Shown here one piece after another: positions 7,744-19,837 of a stretch of DNA of 50,154 nucleotides. The DNA comes from an uncultured beta proteobacterium (GTDB lineage Bacteria; Pseudomonadota; Gammaproteobacteria; Burkholderiales; Rhodocyclaceae): positions 1-50,154 of the forward strand of contig CAINHS010000005.1 in NCBI GenBank assembly GCA_903848955.1, written 5' to 3'. Made by a program: the position numbers and the translations under genes. The first letter of the stretch is position 1. Every line of letters starts with the position of its first letter. The notes beneath the pieces were generated by a model that searched no databases, was not told the origin of the DNA, and saw only the letters and a list, made by a program, of their open reading frames with translations.

Positions 7744-8669
7744 CCGAACATGACGGCGATGCCGCCGCGCTGCGCCGCGGCAGTCGTCGCTTCCTTGTCT
7801 TTGCCGCGCTGGTGACGCTGGTCCTGCTCGCCGCCATCGTCGTGCGCCAGGGCCTGTTCCGCCAGACCACCAGCTACAGCTTCGTCGCCGATAGTGCCCA
7901 GGACATCGCCAAGGGCCAGGCCGTGCGCATCGCCGGTTTTCGCGTCGGCGCGGTGGCCGAAGTCAGGCTCAAGGACGACGGCCAGGTGGAGGTCAGCATG
8001 GAGATCGACGCCGACCAGATGCGCTTCGTCACCCATGACGCCCGGGTCGAACTGCGCAAGGAGGGCCTGGTCGGTTCGCCGACGCTGGAAATCGTACCCG
8101 GGCCGGACAAGACCCGGCTCGCCGCCGCCCAGGCCCGCTTGCAGTTCTCCCGCGCCGACGGCCTGACCGCGCTGGCCAACCAGGTGCGCGACGAATTCGT
8201 CCCCATCCTGAAGGACATCAAGGCCATCACCGGGGTACTGGCCGACCCGCAGCAAGGCGTGCCCGCCACGCTGGCCCGGATCCGGGAAAGTTCCGAGGCG
8301 CTGAAAATCCTGCTGGCCAACGGCAACCGCCAGGCCGACGCAATCGGCGCCGGCGCCGTCCGCGTGCTGGGCAAGGCGGAGGTCGATCTGGGTCACCTCG
8401 GCCAGACGCTGGAGAGCGCCAACAAGCGCCTGCCCGGCATGCTCGATCGCACGCAGCAGATGCTCGATCACGTCGAAAAAATCGCCGCCGAGGCCGAACT
8501 CAGCGTGCCGCCGGCCCTGCGCGACGGTAGCGCCGTCACCTCCGATGTGCGCGAGATTGTCAGCGGTGCGAAACAGGCCTGGCCGATCCGCAGCCTGATC
8601 GAGGCGCCGGCACCGGCGACGCTGAAGGCGGACAGCGACCTGCACGGGGAGGCCGGCCGTGGGCGCTAG
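7731..8669 (+). CDS. MCE-domain protein (MlaD type)
   Basis: ATG 7731 is preceded by GGAGA and overlaps the previous gene by 13 bases; a TTG start at 7689 is possible but less likely. The 312-aa product has one transmembrane helix at about residues 22-42, then an MCE domain at about 48-130 with the typical GQAVRIAGFRVGAVAEV strand pair, and a long helical C-terminal part (about 150-290) rich in Ala and Leu. MCE proteins form hexameric periplasmic rings or tubes anchored in the inner membrane that carry lipids between the membranes. The permease and ATPase-like partner are directly upstream and a lipoprotein directly downstream, so one envelope lipid-transport complex is likely. Confidence 0.88.
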   Translation: MPLLTEHDGDAAALRRGSRRFLVFAALVTLVLLAAIVVRQGLFRQTTSYSFVADSAQDIAKGQAVRIAGFRVGAVAEVRLKDDGQVEVSMEIDADQMRFVTHDARVELRKEGLVGSPTLEIVPGPDKTRLAAAQARLQFSRADGLTALANQVRDEFVPILKDIKAITGVLADPQQGVPATLARIRESSEALKILLANGNRQADAIGAGAVRVLGKAEVDLGHLGQTLESANKRLPGMLDRTQQMLDHVEKIAAEAELSVPPALRDGSAVTSDVREIVSGAKQAWPIRSLIEAPAPATLKADSDLHGEAGRGR

Positions 8670-9519
8670 GCTTCTGCTGATCGCGGCCCTGCTTCTCGCC
8701 GGCTGCAGTTCGGCGCCAAAAACTGCCGATCCGCCGCGTGTCAAGGCGGCGCTGGAAGCCGAAAGCGACGGCGCCAGGCGCTACGCCCGCGGCGATTACG
8801 CCGTGGCGGCGCGCCGCTTCGACGAGGCGGCGCGGATCTGCGCCAGCATCGATGACGCGCCGGGAGTCGGCCGCAACCGGCTGCATCTGGCCCGTGCCGA
8901 ACTGGCACAGGGTCGCGCCGAGGCCGCGCTGGCGGTTCTGGCTGCGGCCGCCGGCGACGGTGAAGGTCCCAGCCCCGGCATCCTGCTGACCATCGCCCAG
9001 GCGCAACTGGCGCTGGGTCGCGACGTCGCCGCGCAACAAAGCCTGGCGGCGGCCTCCGCCGGGTGCGGCAGTGCCTGCCCGCAGCTGCCAGGTCTGCGCC
9101 TGTTGCAGGCACGCGCCGCGCTCGCCGCGCAGCGTGCGCCGGAGGCACTGGCGCATGCCGAAGCCGCCCTGAAACTGTTGCAGGACATGGACGAGGCGGC
9201 CGAGACCGGCAACGCCTGGAGGATCATCGCCGCCGCGCGACTCGCCGCCGGCGACACCGCCGGCGCGTTGCCGGCCGCCGGCGCCGCGCTCGACATCGAC
9301 CGCCGGCTGGCACTGCCGGAAAAAATTGCCCGTGACTGGCTGCTGATCGGCGATATCCGGCGTCGCGCCGCTCCCGGCGACGCCCTGCGGCAGGATTCCG
9401 CGGCGGCTGCCTACCGGCGCGCACTGGACGTGGCGAACGCCGCCGGCCTGGCCGCTATCGCGACCACCGCGACGCAGGCGCTTGCCGATACCGGCGGTGC
9501 CGCAGAGGCGGCCAGATAG
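8659..9519 (+). CDS. Lipoprotein with TPR-like helical repeats, MCE operon
   Basis: GTG 8659, preceded by GGGGAGG, overlaps the MCE gene by 11 bases. The 286-aa product begins with a lipoprotein signal peptide and lipobox LLLAGC, with Cys16 as the expected lipidation site. There is no Asp at +2 (CSS), so sorting to the outer membrane is expected. The rest is Ala-rich amphipathic helices in a TPR-like pattern (for example ARRYARGDYAVAARRFDEAA and ARAELAQGRAEAALAVLAAA). MCE operons often end in a PqiC/ABC-auxiliary lipoprotein; this protein takes that place but I see no PqiC signature. A role as an outer-membrane or partner-binding component of the lipid transporter is inferred from the operon only. 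Confidence 0.8.
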   Translation: MGARLLLIAALLLAGCSSAPKTADPPRVKAALEAESDGARRYARGDYAVAARRFDEAARICASIDDAPGVGRNRLHLARAELAQGRAEAALAVLAAAAGDGEGPSPGILLTIAQAQLALGRDVAAQQSLAAASAGCGSACPQLPGLRLLQARAALAAQRAPEALAHAEAALKLLQDMDEAAETGNAWRIIAAARLAAGDTAGALPAAGAALDIDRRLALPEKIARDWLLIGDIRRRAAPGDALRQDSAAAAYRRALDVANAAGLAAIATTATQALADTGGAAEAAR

Positions 9520-9649
9520 CTCTGCGCTTTCTTGCCGGCGACCCCGCCGCAAGCGCCGGAGCTGCGGACGCGATATCATGACAATGTCGGCGGCGTAGCG
9601 GCTACCGTCGCGGCCACCGTGGCGCAACCCTGACCCGACTCCAATCATC

Positions 9650-11542
9650 ATGCTCGAACAAGCCCATTTCATCGAACTCAAGGCCAGTGGCAACCTGCCG
9701 TCACCCAAGGGCCCGGCGCTCCGGGTGATTGAACTATGCCAGAGCGATAACGTAACCCTGCCCGAAATCATCCAGGTATTGCAGGTCGATCCGGCGACGG
9801 TCGGCCGCATCCTCAAGCTGGCCAATTCCGTTGCTTTCGGCCGACCGCGGCCGACGGTGGCGCTCACGCCCGACGTCCTGATGTCGATAGGAATCCAGTC
9901 CGTGCGTCAGGTGGTGCTGGCGTTTTCGCTGGTGTCAGGCAATCGGCGCGGACGCTGTCCCGGTTTCGACTACGAGTTTTTCTGGTCGCACTCCGCGGCC
10001 ACCGGTGTCGCCAATCAACTCCTCGGCGCGGCAACCCGGGCGGCGCCACCCGCCGAATTGTTTACCATCGGCCTGCTGGCCAATGTCGGGCGGCTGGCGC
10101 TGGCGGCGCTCTACCCGGAGCGTTACGGCGAGCTGCTGGCAAAAGCCGGCGGGCAGTTCGCTGCCGCGCTCACCGAGTTGGAAAAGGGGGAATTCGGCTA
10201 CAGCCACCTCGACGTTGCCGCCGCCATGATGCGCGACTGGGGCCTGCCCAAGCTGTTTACCGATGCCGTGCTGTTCCATGAAACGCCGGATCTCGCCGAT
10301 TCCGGCCCGGACTCGCGCAGCACGCGGCTGGTCAATTGCCTGCACCTGGGGGAGGGCATGGCGGACCTCTGTTTCGTGCCGCAGGCTGAGCGCGGCGATG
10401 CATTCAAGAAGCTCCTGCCGCTGGCGCAGAAACTCGGTGTTGGCGACAGCAGCCTCGCCGCGCTGGGCGATCAGATGTTGCGCGAATGGTCGGAATGGAG
10501 TGCGCTGCTGCAAATCACCGTGCATCAGGTGGCGCCCTTTTCCTCGCTCGATGTCATTGCCGAGAATGCCCTCGCTGCAGCCGGCGTGGACTTGAAACAG
10601 TTGTCGATCCTGGTCGTCGTTGGCGATCCTGGCGCGCGCCGCATGCTGCAGGAACTTCTCAGTGCTGCCGGCCATGCGGTGCATGTCGCGCGCGACGGTC
10701 ATGAGGGGCTGGCGCAGGCCCTGCAACTTCAACCGCAACTGGTCATTACCGATCTGCTGATGCCGCGTCAGGACAGCCTGCAACTCATCAAGAGCCTGCG
10801 CCAGACGGAGTTTGGCCGCTCGATTTACATCATCGTACTGGTCAATGCCGACGATGACGAAATACTGACCGAAGCCTTCGATCTCGGCGCCGACGACTAC
10901 ATCACCCGGCCGGTGGATGGCAAGGTGCTCCAGGCGCGCCTCAAGGCCAGCAAGCGCATCATCAACGAGCAGCAGTTGCTGCGGCAGGAACAGGAGGAGT
11001 TGCGGCGCGCCTTGCTGCAACTTTCCATTGCCAACCAGCGCGCCCAGGAGGCGGCGCTCACCGACGTCCTGACCGGCCTCTACAACCGCCGTCATGCCAT
11101 GGAACGGCTGGCGCAGGAGTGGGCCGAAGCCGAGCGCGGCCATCGGCCGCTGTCAATCCTGTCGCTGGATGTCGACCACTTCAAGGAGGTCAATGACAAC
11201 CACGGCCACGATGTCGGCGATGCCGCGTTGTGCCAGTTCGCCGCCATACTGCGCGCCTTCTCGCGCGCGCCTGACGTGCCGTGCCGCTTCGGCGGCGAGG
11301 AGTTTCTGATGATCGCCCCGGATACCTCGCTGAGTGGCGCAATGCTGTTGGCCGAGCGGATCCGTTCGGCGGTTCAGCACACGGTTCTCATTGGCAACGA
11401 TGCCTCCCTGCATCTGACGGTGAGCATCGGTGTCGCGGAAAAGTCGTCGAAGCATGCCAGCCTGGATCAGCTCATCAAATCCGCTGACGAGGCGCTTTAC
11501 CGGGCCAAGCAGAACGGCCGCAACCGGGTCGAGAAAAGCTAG
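9650..11542 (+). CDS. HDOD-REC-GGDEF signalling protein (diguanylate cyclase)
   Basis: This 630-aa soluble protein has an N-terminal HDOD domain (about residues 13-215), a receiver domain (about 318-438), a helical linker and a GGDEF domain (about 466-628). The active site reads GGEEF at 548-552, a functional variant, and an RxxD inhibitory site (RAPD, 539-542) lies five residues upstream, so c-di-GMP synthesis with product feedback is expected. The receiver keeps the phospho-acceptor Asp368 (LVITDLLMP) but has GD in place of the acidic pair, Asn at the usual Thr, and Arg420 in place of the conserved Lys (YITRP), so normal phosphorylation switching is uncertain. It stands alone after the MCE operon with a 130-base gap. 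Confidence 0.92.
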   Translation: MLEQAHFIELKASGNLPSPKGPALRVIELCQSDNVTLPEIIQVLQVDPATVGRILKLANSVAFGRPRPTVALTPDVLMSIGIQSVRQVVLAFSLVSGNRRGRCPGFDYEFFWSHSAATGVANQLLGAATRAAPPAELFTIGLLANVGRLALAALYPERYGELLAKAGGQFAAALTELEKGEFGYSHLDVAAAMMRDWGLPKLFTDAVLFHETPDLADSGPDSRSTRLVNCLHLGEGMADLCFVPQAERGDAFKKLLPLAQKLGVGDSSLAALGDQMLREWSEWSALLQITVHQVAPFSSLDVIAENALAAAGVDLKQLSILVVVGDPGARRMLQELLSAAGHAVHVARDGHEGLAQALQLQPQLVITDLLMPRQDSLQLIKSLRQTEFGRSIYIIVLVNADDDEILTEAFDLGADDYITRPVDGKVLQARLKASKRIINEQQLLRQEQEELRRALLQLSIANQRAQEAALTDVLTGLYNRRHAMERLAQEWAEAERGHRPLSILSLDVDHFKEVNDNHGHDVGDAALCQFAAILRAFSRAPDVPCRFGGEEFLMIAPDTSLSGAMLLAERIRSAVQHTVLIGNDASLHLTVSIGVAEKSSKHASLDQLIKSADEALYRAKQNGRNRVEKS

Positions 11543-11577
11543 CTCCGGAGCCGGCTGCCGCCCGCCGCCGGCAGAAC

Positions 11578-12104
11578 TCATGCGTCGCCCGGCCAGTCGT
11601 CTGCCAGGACCATTGCCTTGATGACGGCCAGATAGGCTGCAGCATCCGGCGAATTCTCGGCCGGCGCCCAGGGCGCGCGTTCGGCTGCGGTGAAGGGCAG
11701 ATAGGGTCCGGCCTTGGCTTCGAGAAAGACGGTGTCCGGCTCCAGCGCCACGGCGGTGTGCCAGGTGCCATGGGGAATATCCACTCCGATCGCCGTTGCC
11801 TGCCCGCGCCGCGGATTTCCGGCCAGGCCGTGCGCAGCCGTGCCGATTCTGACGCTGCGCGCCACGCCGCCGGCATCATCGAACAGCACCAGACCGAGCA
11901 GTCCGCGCAGGACGACGAAGGTTTCATCCTTGTCCGGATCGAGATGCCGGTGCGGCGGAATGTAGGAATCCGGCTGCATGGCATTGAGCAGGCGGTGTCC
12001 GGGCGAATCGTCGCGCGGATGGAAATTGCGGTTCTTGCGCCGCCGCGGACTGGCCGCCGCTTCCGCGCAAACCTGGTCCAGCAACGCCTGGTCGATGAGC
12101 GTGA

Positions 12105-12108
<4 letters not shown>
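11578..12108 (-). CDS. wbuC: WbuC-family cupin metalloprotein
   Basis: The 176-aa product starts with GTG at 12108, overlapping the dnaE stop as GTGA. The N-terminal half matches WbuC (RRRKNRNFH, then RLLNAMQPDSYIPPHRH). The cupin metal site is visible as HRH plus Glu in DKDETFVVLRG, and the second cupin motif as PHGTWHTAVAL. WbuC proteins are small cupins of unclear biochemical role, often encoded in O-antigen clusters. Here the gene is translationally coupled to dnaE instead, with no polysaccharide genes nearby, so the usual context gives no help. It ends 35 bases from the convergent GGDEF gene. Confidence 0.85.
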
Positions 12109-15560
<3,452 letters not shown>

Positions 15561-15695
15561 GGCGCGGCAATTTTACTCCCCGCGGCGCGTGGCGGCTCTC
15601 TTGACGCGGGGAGCGCGGAAATGCGGCGGAAGCCGGCAAGGGTGTGGCCGCAGCAACACCGGGCTGCCTGCCTGGCGGGCGTTCAAGTATCCGTA

Positions 15696-16325
15696 TCAGA
15701 CAGGCCGCTGCACCCAGTCCAACAGCGGCTGCCACTGCTCGATGTCCTTCTCCACGCGGCTCGCCGGCAGTTCGAAAATGCTCAGGCCGTGCGCAGCCGC
15801 CTGCACGTAATTCTGGGTGTCGCGCAGGTGGGCCACCACCGGCAGGCCGACGCCGTCGAGGAAGCGCTCCAGTTCCGCTGCGGCCCGGGTGCGGGCATCG
15901 ACCCGCATGGCGACGATGGCGACAAAGGCCTCGTGCTTGCGGATTTCCTTCTCCTCGAACAGCCGGTCGAGAAAATCGCGTGTGGCGAGGATGTCGAAAA
16001 TCGAGGGTTGCAAGGGTACGATCACGCGCCTGACCAGCTTCAGCACCTGCCCCAGTTTCTTGCCGTGCAACCCGGCCGGTGTGTCGAGTATCACGTGGCT
16101 GGTGTCTTTCGGCGGCCGTGCCGGCTGATCGGGCTCGATGGTCCAGGTGGCGATGCGCGGCAGCGCCGGCGAGCGCAGCTTGAGCCATTCGCGCGAGGAC
16201 TGCTGACGGTCGATGTCGCCGAGCATGACGCGCCGGCCCTGCCGGGCAAAGTAACCCGCCAGATTGGTCGCCAGCGTCGTCTTGCCGACGCCGCCCTTGG
16301 GATTGGCGATCAGGAAGGATTCCAT
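15696..16325 (-). CDS. Orphan ParA/MinD-family ATPase
   Basis: The 209-aa product begins with a deviant Walker A (NPKGGVGKTT, residues 8-17), has the switch region GDIDRQQSSREW and Walker B VILDTPAG. It is short and lacks any N-terminal DNA-binding extension. ParA-family ATPases cycle between monomer and ATP dimer to position DNA or protein cargo. No parB, chemotaxis or flagellar gene is beside it, so its cargo is unknown. It lies between dnaE and the quinone oxidoreductase gene on the same strand, and its promoter must lie in the 120-base gap that also contains an inverted repeat. It is separate from the second ParA at 19838. Confidence 0.88.
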   Translation of the reverse strand: MESFLIANPKGGVGKTTLATNLAGYFARQGRRVMLGDIDRQQSSREWLKLRSPALPRIATWTIEPDQPARPPKDTSHVILDTPAGLHGKKLGQVLKLVRRVIVPLQPSIFDILATRDFLDRLFEEKEIRKHEAFVAIVAMRVDARTRAAAELERFLDGVGLPVVAHLRDTQNYVQAAAHGLSIFELPASRVEKDIEQWQPLLDWVQRPV

Positions 16326-16346
16326 CTAGCCGGGCCGGAAAAAACT

Positions 16347-16423
16347 CACCACGGCGGGCACGGCGACACGGCGCAAGGCAATGGCTTGAACCTTATCCAT
16401 GATCTTCGCCGTGTCGCCGTGGT
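16347..16423. repeat. Inverted repeat of CACGGCG units (copy 1)
   Basis: The left arm at 16347-16373 is three 8-9 base units of the form (AC)CACGGCG. The right arm at 16407-16423 is the reverse complement of ACCACGGCGACACGGCG, that is, the left arm minus its middle unit. A 33-base loop separates them. It lies between the oxidoreductase stop and the ParA start. A second copy of the same family is at 24802-24871. Confidence 0.75.
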
Positions 16424-16445
16424 CAAAGACGTGAGTCGCAAAGAA

Positions 16446-17420
16446 CTACGGCAGCAGCACCGTCGAGCCGGTGGTCTTGCGCGCCACCAGATCGGCTTGC
16501 GCCAGCGCCGCATCCTTCAGCGCATAGGTCTGGTTGACCTCGATCTTGACTTTGCCCGATGTGACGGCATCGAACAGGTCGCCGGAGATCGCCAACAGGT
16601 CGCTGCGCAGCGCCGTGTAGGAAAACAGCGTCGGCCGGGTGAGGAACAGCGAGCCGCGCTTGGACAACTCTGAGGTATCGACCGGCGGCACCGGCCCGGA
16701 GGAATTGCCGAAGGTGACCATCATGCCCAGCGGCCGCAGGCAATCGAGCGAACCGATGAATGTGTCCTTGCCGATCGAGTCATACACCACGCGAACGCCC
16801 TTGCCGCCGGTCAGATCCTTGACCCGCTCGACGAAATTCTCGCGCGTGTAGATGATGGTGTGATCGCAGCCGTGGGCCTTTGCCAGTACCGCCTTGTCGT
16901 CGGAACCGACGGTGCCGATCACCGTCACGCCCATCGCCTTCGCCCACTGGCAGACGATGAGGCCGACGCCGCCGGCAGCGGCATGGATCAGGATGGTGTC
17001 GCCGGGCTGCACCGGGCAGGTACGGTGCAGCAGGTATTGCGCCGTCATGCCCTGCAGCATCATCGCCGCGCCGGTCTTGAAGTCGATGGCATCCGGCAGT
17101 TTGACCAGGCGGTCGGCGGGCATGTTGCGCAGTTCGGCATAGGCGCCGAGCGGTCCGCCGGCATAGGCGACGCGATCGCCCGCCTTCAGATCGCTCACTG
17201 CGCTGCCCACCGCTTCGACCACGCCCGCGGCTTCGAGGCCGATGCCTGACGGCAGCGGCGCCGGATACAGTCCGGTGCGGTGATAGATGTCGATGAAGTT
17301 GAGGCCGACGGCGTGATGCCTGACGCGCGCCTCATTGGGTGCCACATCGGCGACGGCGACTTCCTCCCAGCGCAGCACTTCGGGCCCGCCGGTGGCGTGG
17401 AAACGGATGGCGTGTGTCAT
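16446..17420 (-). CDS. Zinc-independent NADPH:quinone oxidoreductase
   Basis: The 324-aa protein belongs to the QOR branch of the medium-chain dehydrogenase family. Residues about 1-120 form the GroES-like domain (VGLNFIDIYHRTGLYP, then GIGLEAAGVVEAVG), and a Rossmann fold follows with the NADPH-binding AAAGGVG motif. The zinc ligands of alcohol dehydrogenases are absent. It should reduce quinones with NADPH in the cytosol. It starts 3 bases after the maeB stop, so it is probably co-transcribed with the NADPH-producing malic enzyme; a shared NADPH economy is an appealing but unproven reading. Confidence 0.92.
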   Translation of the reverse strand: MTHAIRFHATGGPEVLRWEEVAVADVAPNEARVRHHAVGLNFIDIYHRTGLYPAPLPSGIGLEAAGVVEAVGSAVSDLKAGDRVAYAGGPLGAYAELRNMPADRLVKLPDAIDFKTGAAMMLQGMTAQYLLHRTCPVQPGDTILIHAAAGGVGLIVCQWAKAMGVTVIGTVGSDDKAVLAKAHGCDHTIIYTRENFVERVKDLTGGKGVRVVYDSIGKDTFIGSLDCLRPLGMMVTFGNSSGPVPPVDTSELSKRGSLFLTRPTLFSYTALRSDLLAISGDLFDAVTSGKVKIEVNQTYALKDAALAQADLVARKTTGSTVLLP

Positions 17421-17423
17421 GGT

Positions 17424-19709
17424 TCAGCCTTTCAGGTGGTTGGCGTCGACGACGGACAAAGCAGTCATATTGACCAGACGTCGCACTGTAGCAGTGGGGG
17501 TCAGGATATGCACCGGTTGCGCGGCGCCGAGCAGCACCGGACCGACGGTGATGCCGTCGCCGGAAGTGGCCTTGATCAGGTTGAAGGAGATATTGGCGGC
17601 ATCGACATTGGGCATGATCAGCAGGTTGGCTTCGCCCTTGAGGCGGCAATCCGGATACAGGCGCTCGCGGATTTCCTGCGACAGGGCGGCGTCGCCGTGC
17701 ATTTCGCCGTCGATTTCCAGATCCGGCGCGCGGGCCTCGATCAGGCTTCGCGCCGCAGCCATCTTCAGCGCCGACTCGGAACGCAGACTGCCGAAATTGG
17801 AATGCGACAACAGCGCCACCTTGGGTTCGAGACCGAAGCGGCGCACTTCCTCGGCGGCCATCAGCGCGATGTCGGCAATTTGCTCTGACGATGGATTTTC
17901 ATTGACGTAGGTGTCGCAGACGAACAGCGTGTGCCTGGCCAGCAGGAGCATGTTCATCGCCGCGAAGCAATGCGCGCCGGGTTCCAGGCCGATGACGTCG
18001 CTGACGTGCTTCAGGTGCTGGGCGTGGAGACCGGTCAAACCGCAGAGCATGGCATCGACGTGGCCGCGCCGCAGCAGCATGGCGCCGATCAGCGTGGTGT
18101 CGGAACGCAGTACCTGCTTGGCGATGCCCGGGGTGACGCCCTGCCGTCCCATGATGTCGTGATAGCCCTGCCACAACTCCTTGTAGCGCGGATCCGACTC
18201 CGGATTCACCACCTCGAAGTCGCGTCCCGCCACCAGCCGCAGGCCGGCCTTTTCGATGCGCTTGTCGATGACCTCGGGACGGCCGATCACCACCGGCTGC
18301 GCCATGCCCTCGTCGAGCACTGCCTGCACCGCGCGCAGCACGCGGTCGTCCTCGCCTTCGCAATAGACGACGCGGCGCGGTGCCTTCTTCGCCGCGCTGA
18401 ACACCGGCTTCATGACAAAGCCGGAGTGGTAGACGAAGCTGTTGAGCTTGTCGCGGTAGGCATCGAAATCGGCGATGGGCCGCGTCGCCACGCCCGACTC
18501 CGCCGCGGCTTTTGCCACCGCGGGCGCGATCTTGACGATCAGCCTTGGATCGAAGGGCCGCGGGATCAGGTATTCGCGGCCGAAGGACAGGTTCTCGCCG
18601 CCGTAGGCCATCGCCACCACATCGGAAGCCTCGGCCCGCGCCAGTTCGGCGATGGCGCGCACGGCAGCCAGCTTCATCTGCTCGGTAATGGTCGTCGCCC
18701 CGGCATCCAGCGCGCCGCGGAAAATGAAGGGGAAGCACAGCACGTTGTTCACCTGGTTCGGGTAGTCCGAACGGCCGGTGGCGATGATGGCGTCCGAACG
18801 CACGCTCTTGACTTCCTCCGGCGTGATTTCCGGCGTCGGGTTGGCCAGCGCCAGGATCAACGGGTTCGCCGCCATCTTCGCCACCATTTCCGGTTTCACC
18901 ACGCCGCCTGCCGAAAGGCCGAGGAAGACGTCGGCATCGGCCATGATGTCGGTCAGCTTGCGCGCTTCGGTCTTCTTGGCGTAGCGGTCCTTGATCGGGT
19001 CCATCAGCTTGGTGCGCCCTTCATACACCACGCCTTCGATGTCGCTGACCCAGACGTTTTCAACACGCACGCCGAGATTCACCAGCAGGTCGAGGCAGGC
19101 CAGCGCCGCGGCACCGGCGCCCGAGGTCACCAGCTTGACCTCCTCGATCTTTTTGCCGACCAGCTTCAGGCCGTTGAGGATGAAGGCGCCGACGACGATG
19201 GCGGTGCCGTGCTGGTCGTCGTGAAACACCGGGATCTTCATCCGCTCGCGCAGCTTGGCCTCGATGTAGAAGCACTCCGGCGCCTTGATGTCTTCCAGGT
19301 TGATGCCGCCGAAGGTCGGCTCCATGGCCGCGATCATGTCGATCAGCTTGTCGGCGTCGGGTTCCAGCAATTCGATGTCGAAGACGTCGATGCCGGCGAA
19401 CTTCTTGAACAGCACGCCCTTGCCTTCCATCACCGGCTTGGCCGCCAACGGCCCGATGTTGCCGAGGCCCAGCACCGCCGTGCCGTTGGTCACCACGCCC
19501 ACCAGGTTGGCGCGCGAGGTGAGCCGGCTGGCCATGTTCGGATCATCGACGATGGCATTGCAGGCGGCGGCCACCCCCGGCGAATAGGCCAGCGCCAGGT
19601 CGCGCTGGTTGGTGAGGCCCTTGGTCGGCACCACCGCGATCTTTCCCGGGGTGGGCCATTCGTGGTATTCAAGGGCGGCGGCAGAGAGATTTTCTTGTTC
19701 GGTTGACAT
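17424..19709 (-). CDS. maeB: NADP-dependent malic enzyme, MaeB type
   Basis: Starting at ATG 19709 (MSTEQEN) the product is 761 aa. Residues about 15-430 are the malic enzyme half ([14 protein letters not shown], substrate and metal site [15 protein letters not shown], dinucleotide fold [11 protein letters not shown]). Residues about 435-761 resemble phosphotransacetylase, which in MaeB proteins is regulatory. It converts malate to pyruvate and CO2 while reducing NADP+. The frame extends 25 codons upstream of 19709, but that stretch is not family-like. The gene heads a two-gene unit with the quinone oxidoreductase and is divergent from the ParA gene at 19838. Confidence 0.95.
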   Translation of the reverse strand: MSTEQENLSAAALEYHEWPTPGKIAVVPTKGLTNQRDLALAYSPGVAAACNAIVDDPNMASRLTSRANLVGVVTNGTAVLGLGNIGPLAAKPVMEGKGVLFKKFAGIDVFDIELLEPDADKLIDMIAAMEPTFGGINLEDIKAPECFYIEAKLRERMKIPVFHDDQHGTAIVVGAFILNGLKLVGKKIEEVKLVTSGAGAAALACLDLLVNLGVRVENVWVSDIEGVVYEGRTKLMDPIKDRYAKKTEARKLTDIMADADVFLGLSAGGVVKPEMVAKMAANPLILALANPTPEITPEEVKSVRSDAIIATGRSDYPNQVNNVLCFPFIFRGALDAGATTITEQMKLAAVRAIAELARAEASDVVAMAYGGENLSFGREYLIPRPFDPRLIVKIAPAVAKAAAESGVATRPIADFDAYRDKLNSFVYHSGFVMKPVFSAAKKAPRRVVYCEGEDDRVLRAVQAVLDEGMAQPVVIGRPEVIDKRIEKAGLRLVAGRDFEVVNPESDPRYKELWQGYHDIMGRQGVTPGIAKQVLRSDTTLIGAMLLRRGHVDAMLCGLTGLHAQHLKHVSDVIGLEPGAHCFAAMNMLLLARHTLFVCDTYVNENPSSEQIADIALMAAEEVRRFGLEPKVALLSHSNFGSLRSESALKMAAARSLIEARAPDLEIDGEMHGDAALSQEIRERLYPDCRLKGEANLLIMPNVDAANISFNLIKATSGDGITVGPVLLGAAQPVHILTPTATVRRLVNMTALSVVDANHLKG

Positions 19710-19837
19710 CGCGGATACCCGGCTGGCGGAAGAATCGGGGAATGATAGCCCTCTCGGGCCGGCAGCACCATTACGGAAATCCACGAGCGGCCCTGGTCCT
19801 TGTTAGAATTTCGGCAATTCATTCATAAAGGCGGATC

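Noticed and set aside
17931-19706. Long plus-strand frame opposite maeB
   Set aside because: Complementary-strand shadow of a well-conserved gene; composition (His, Asp, Arg-rich) is not protein-like and there is no ribosome site.
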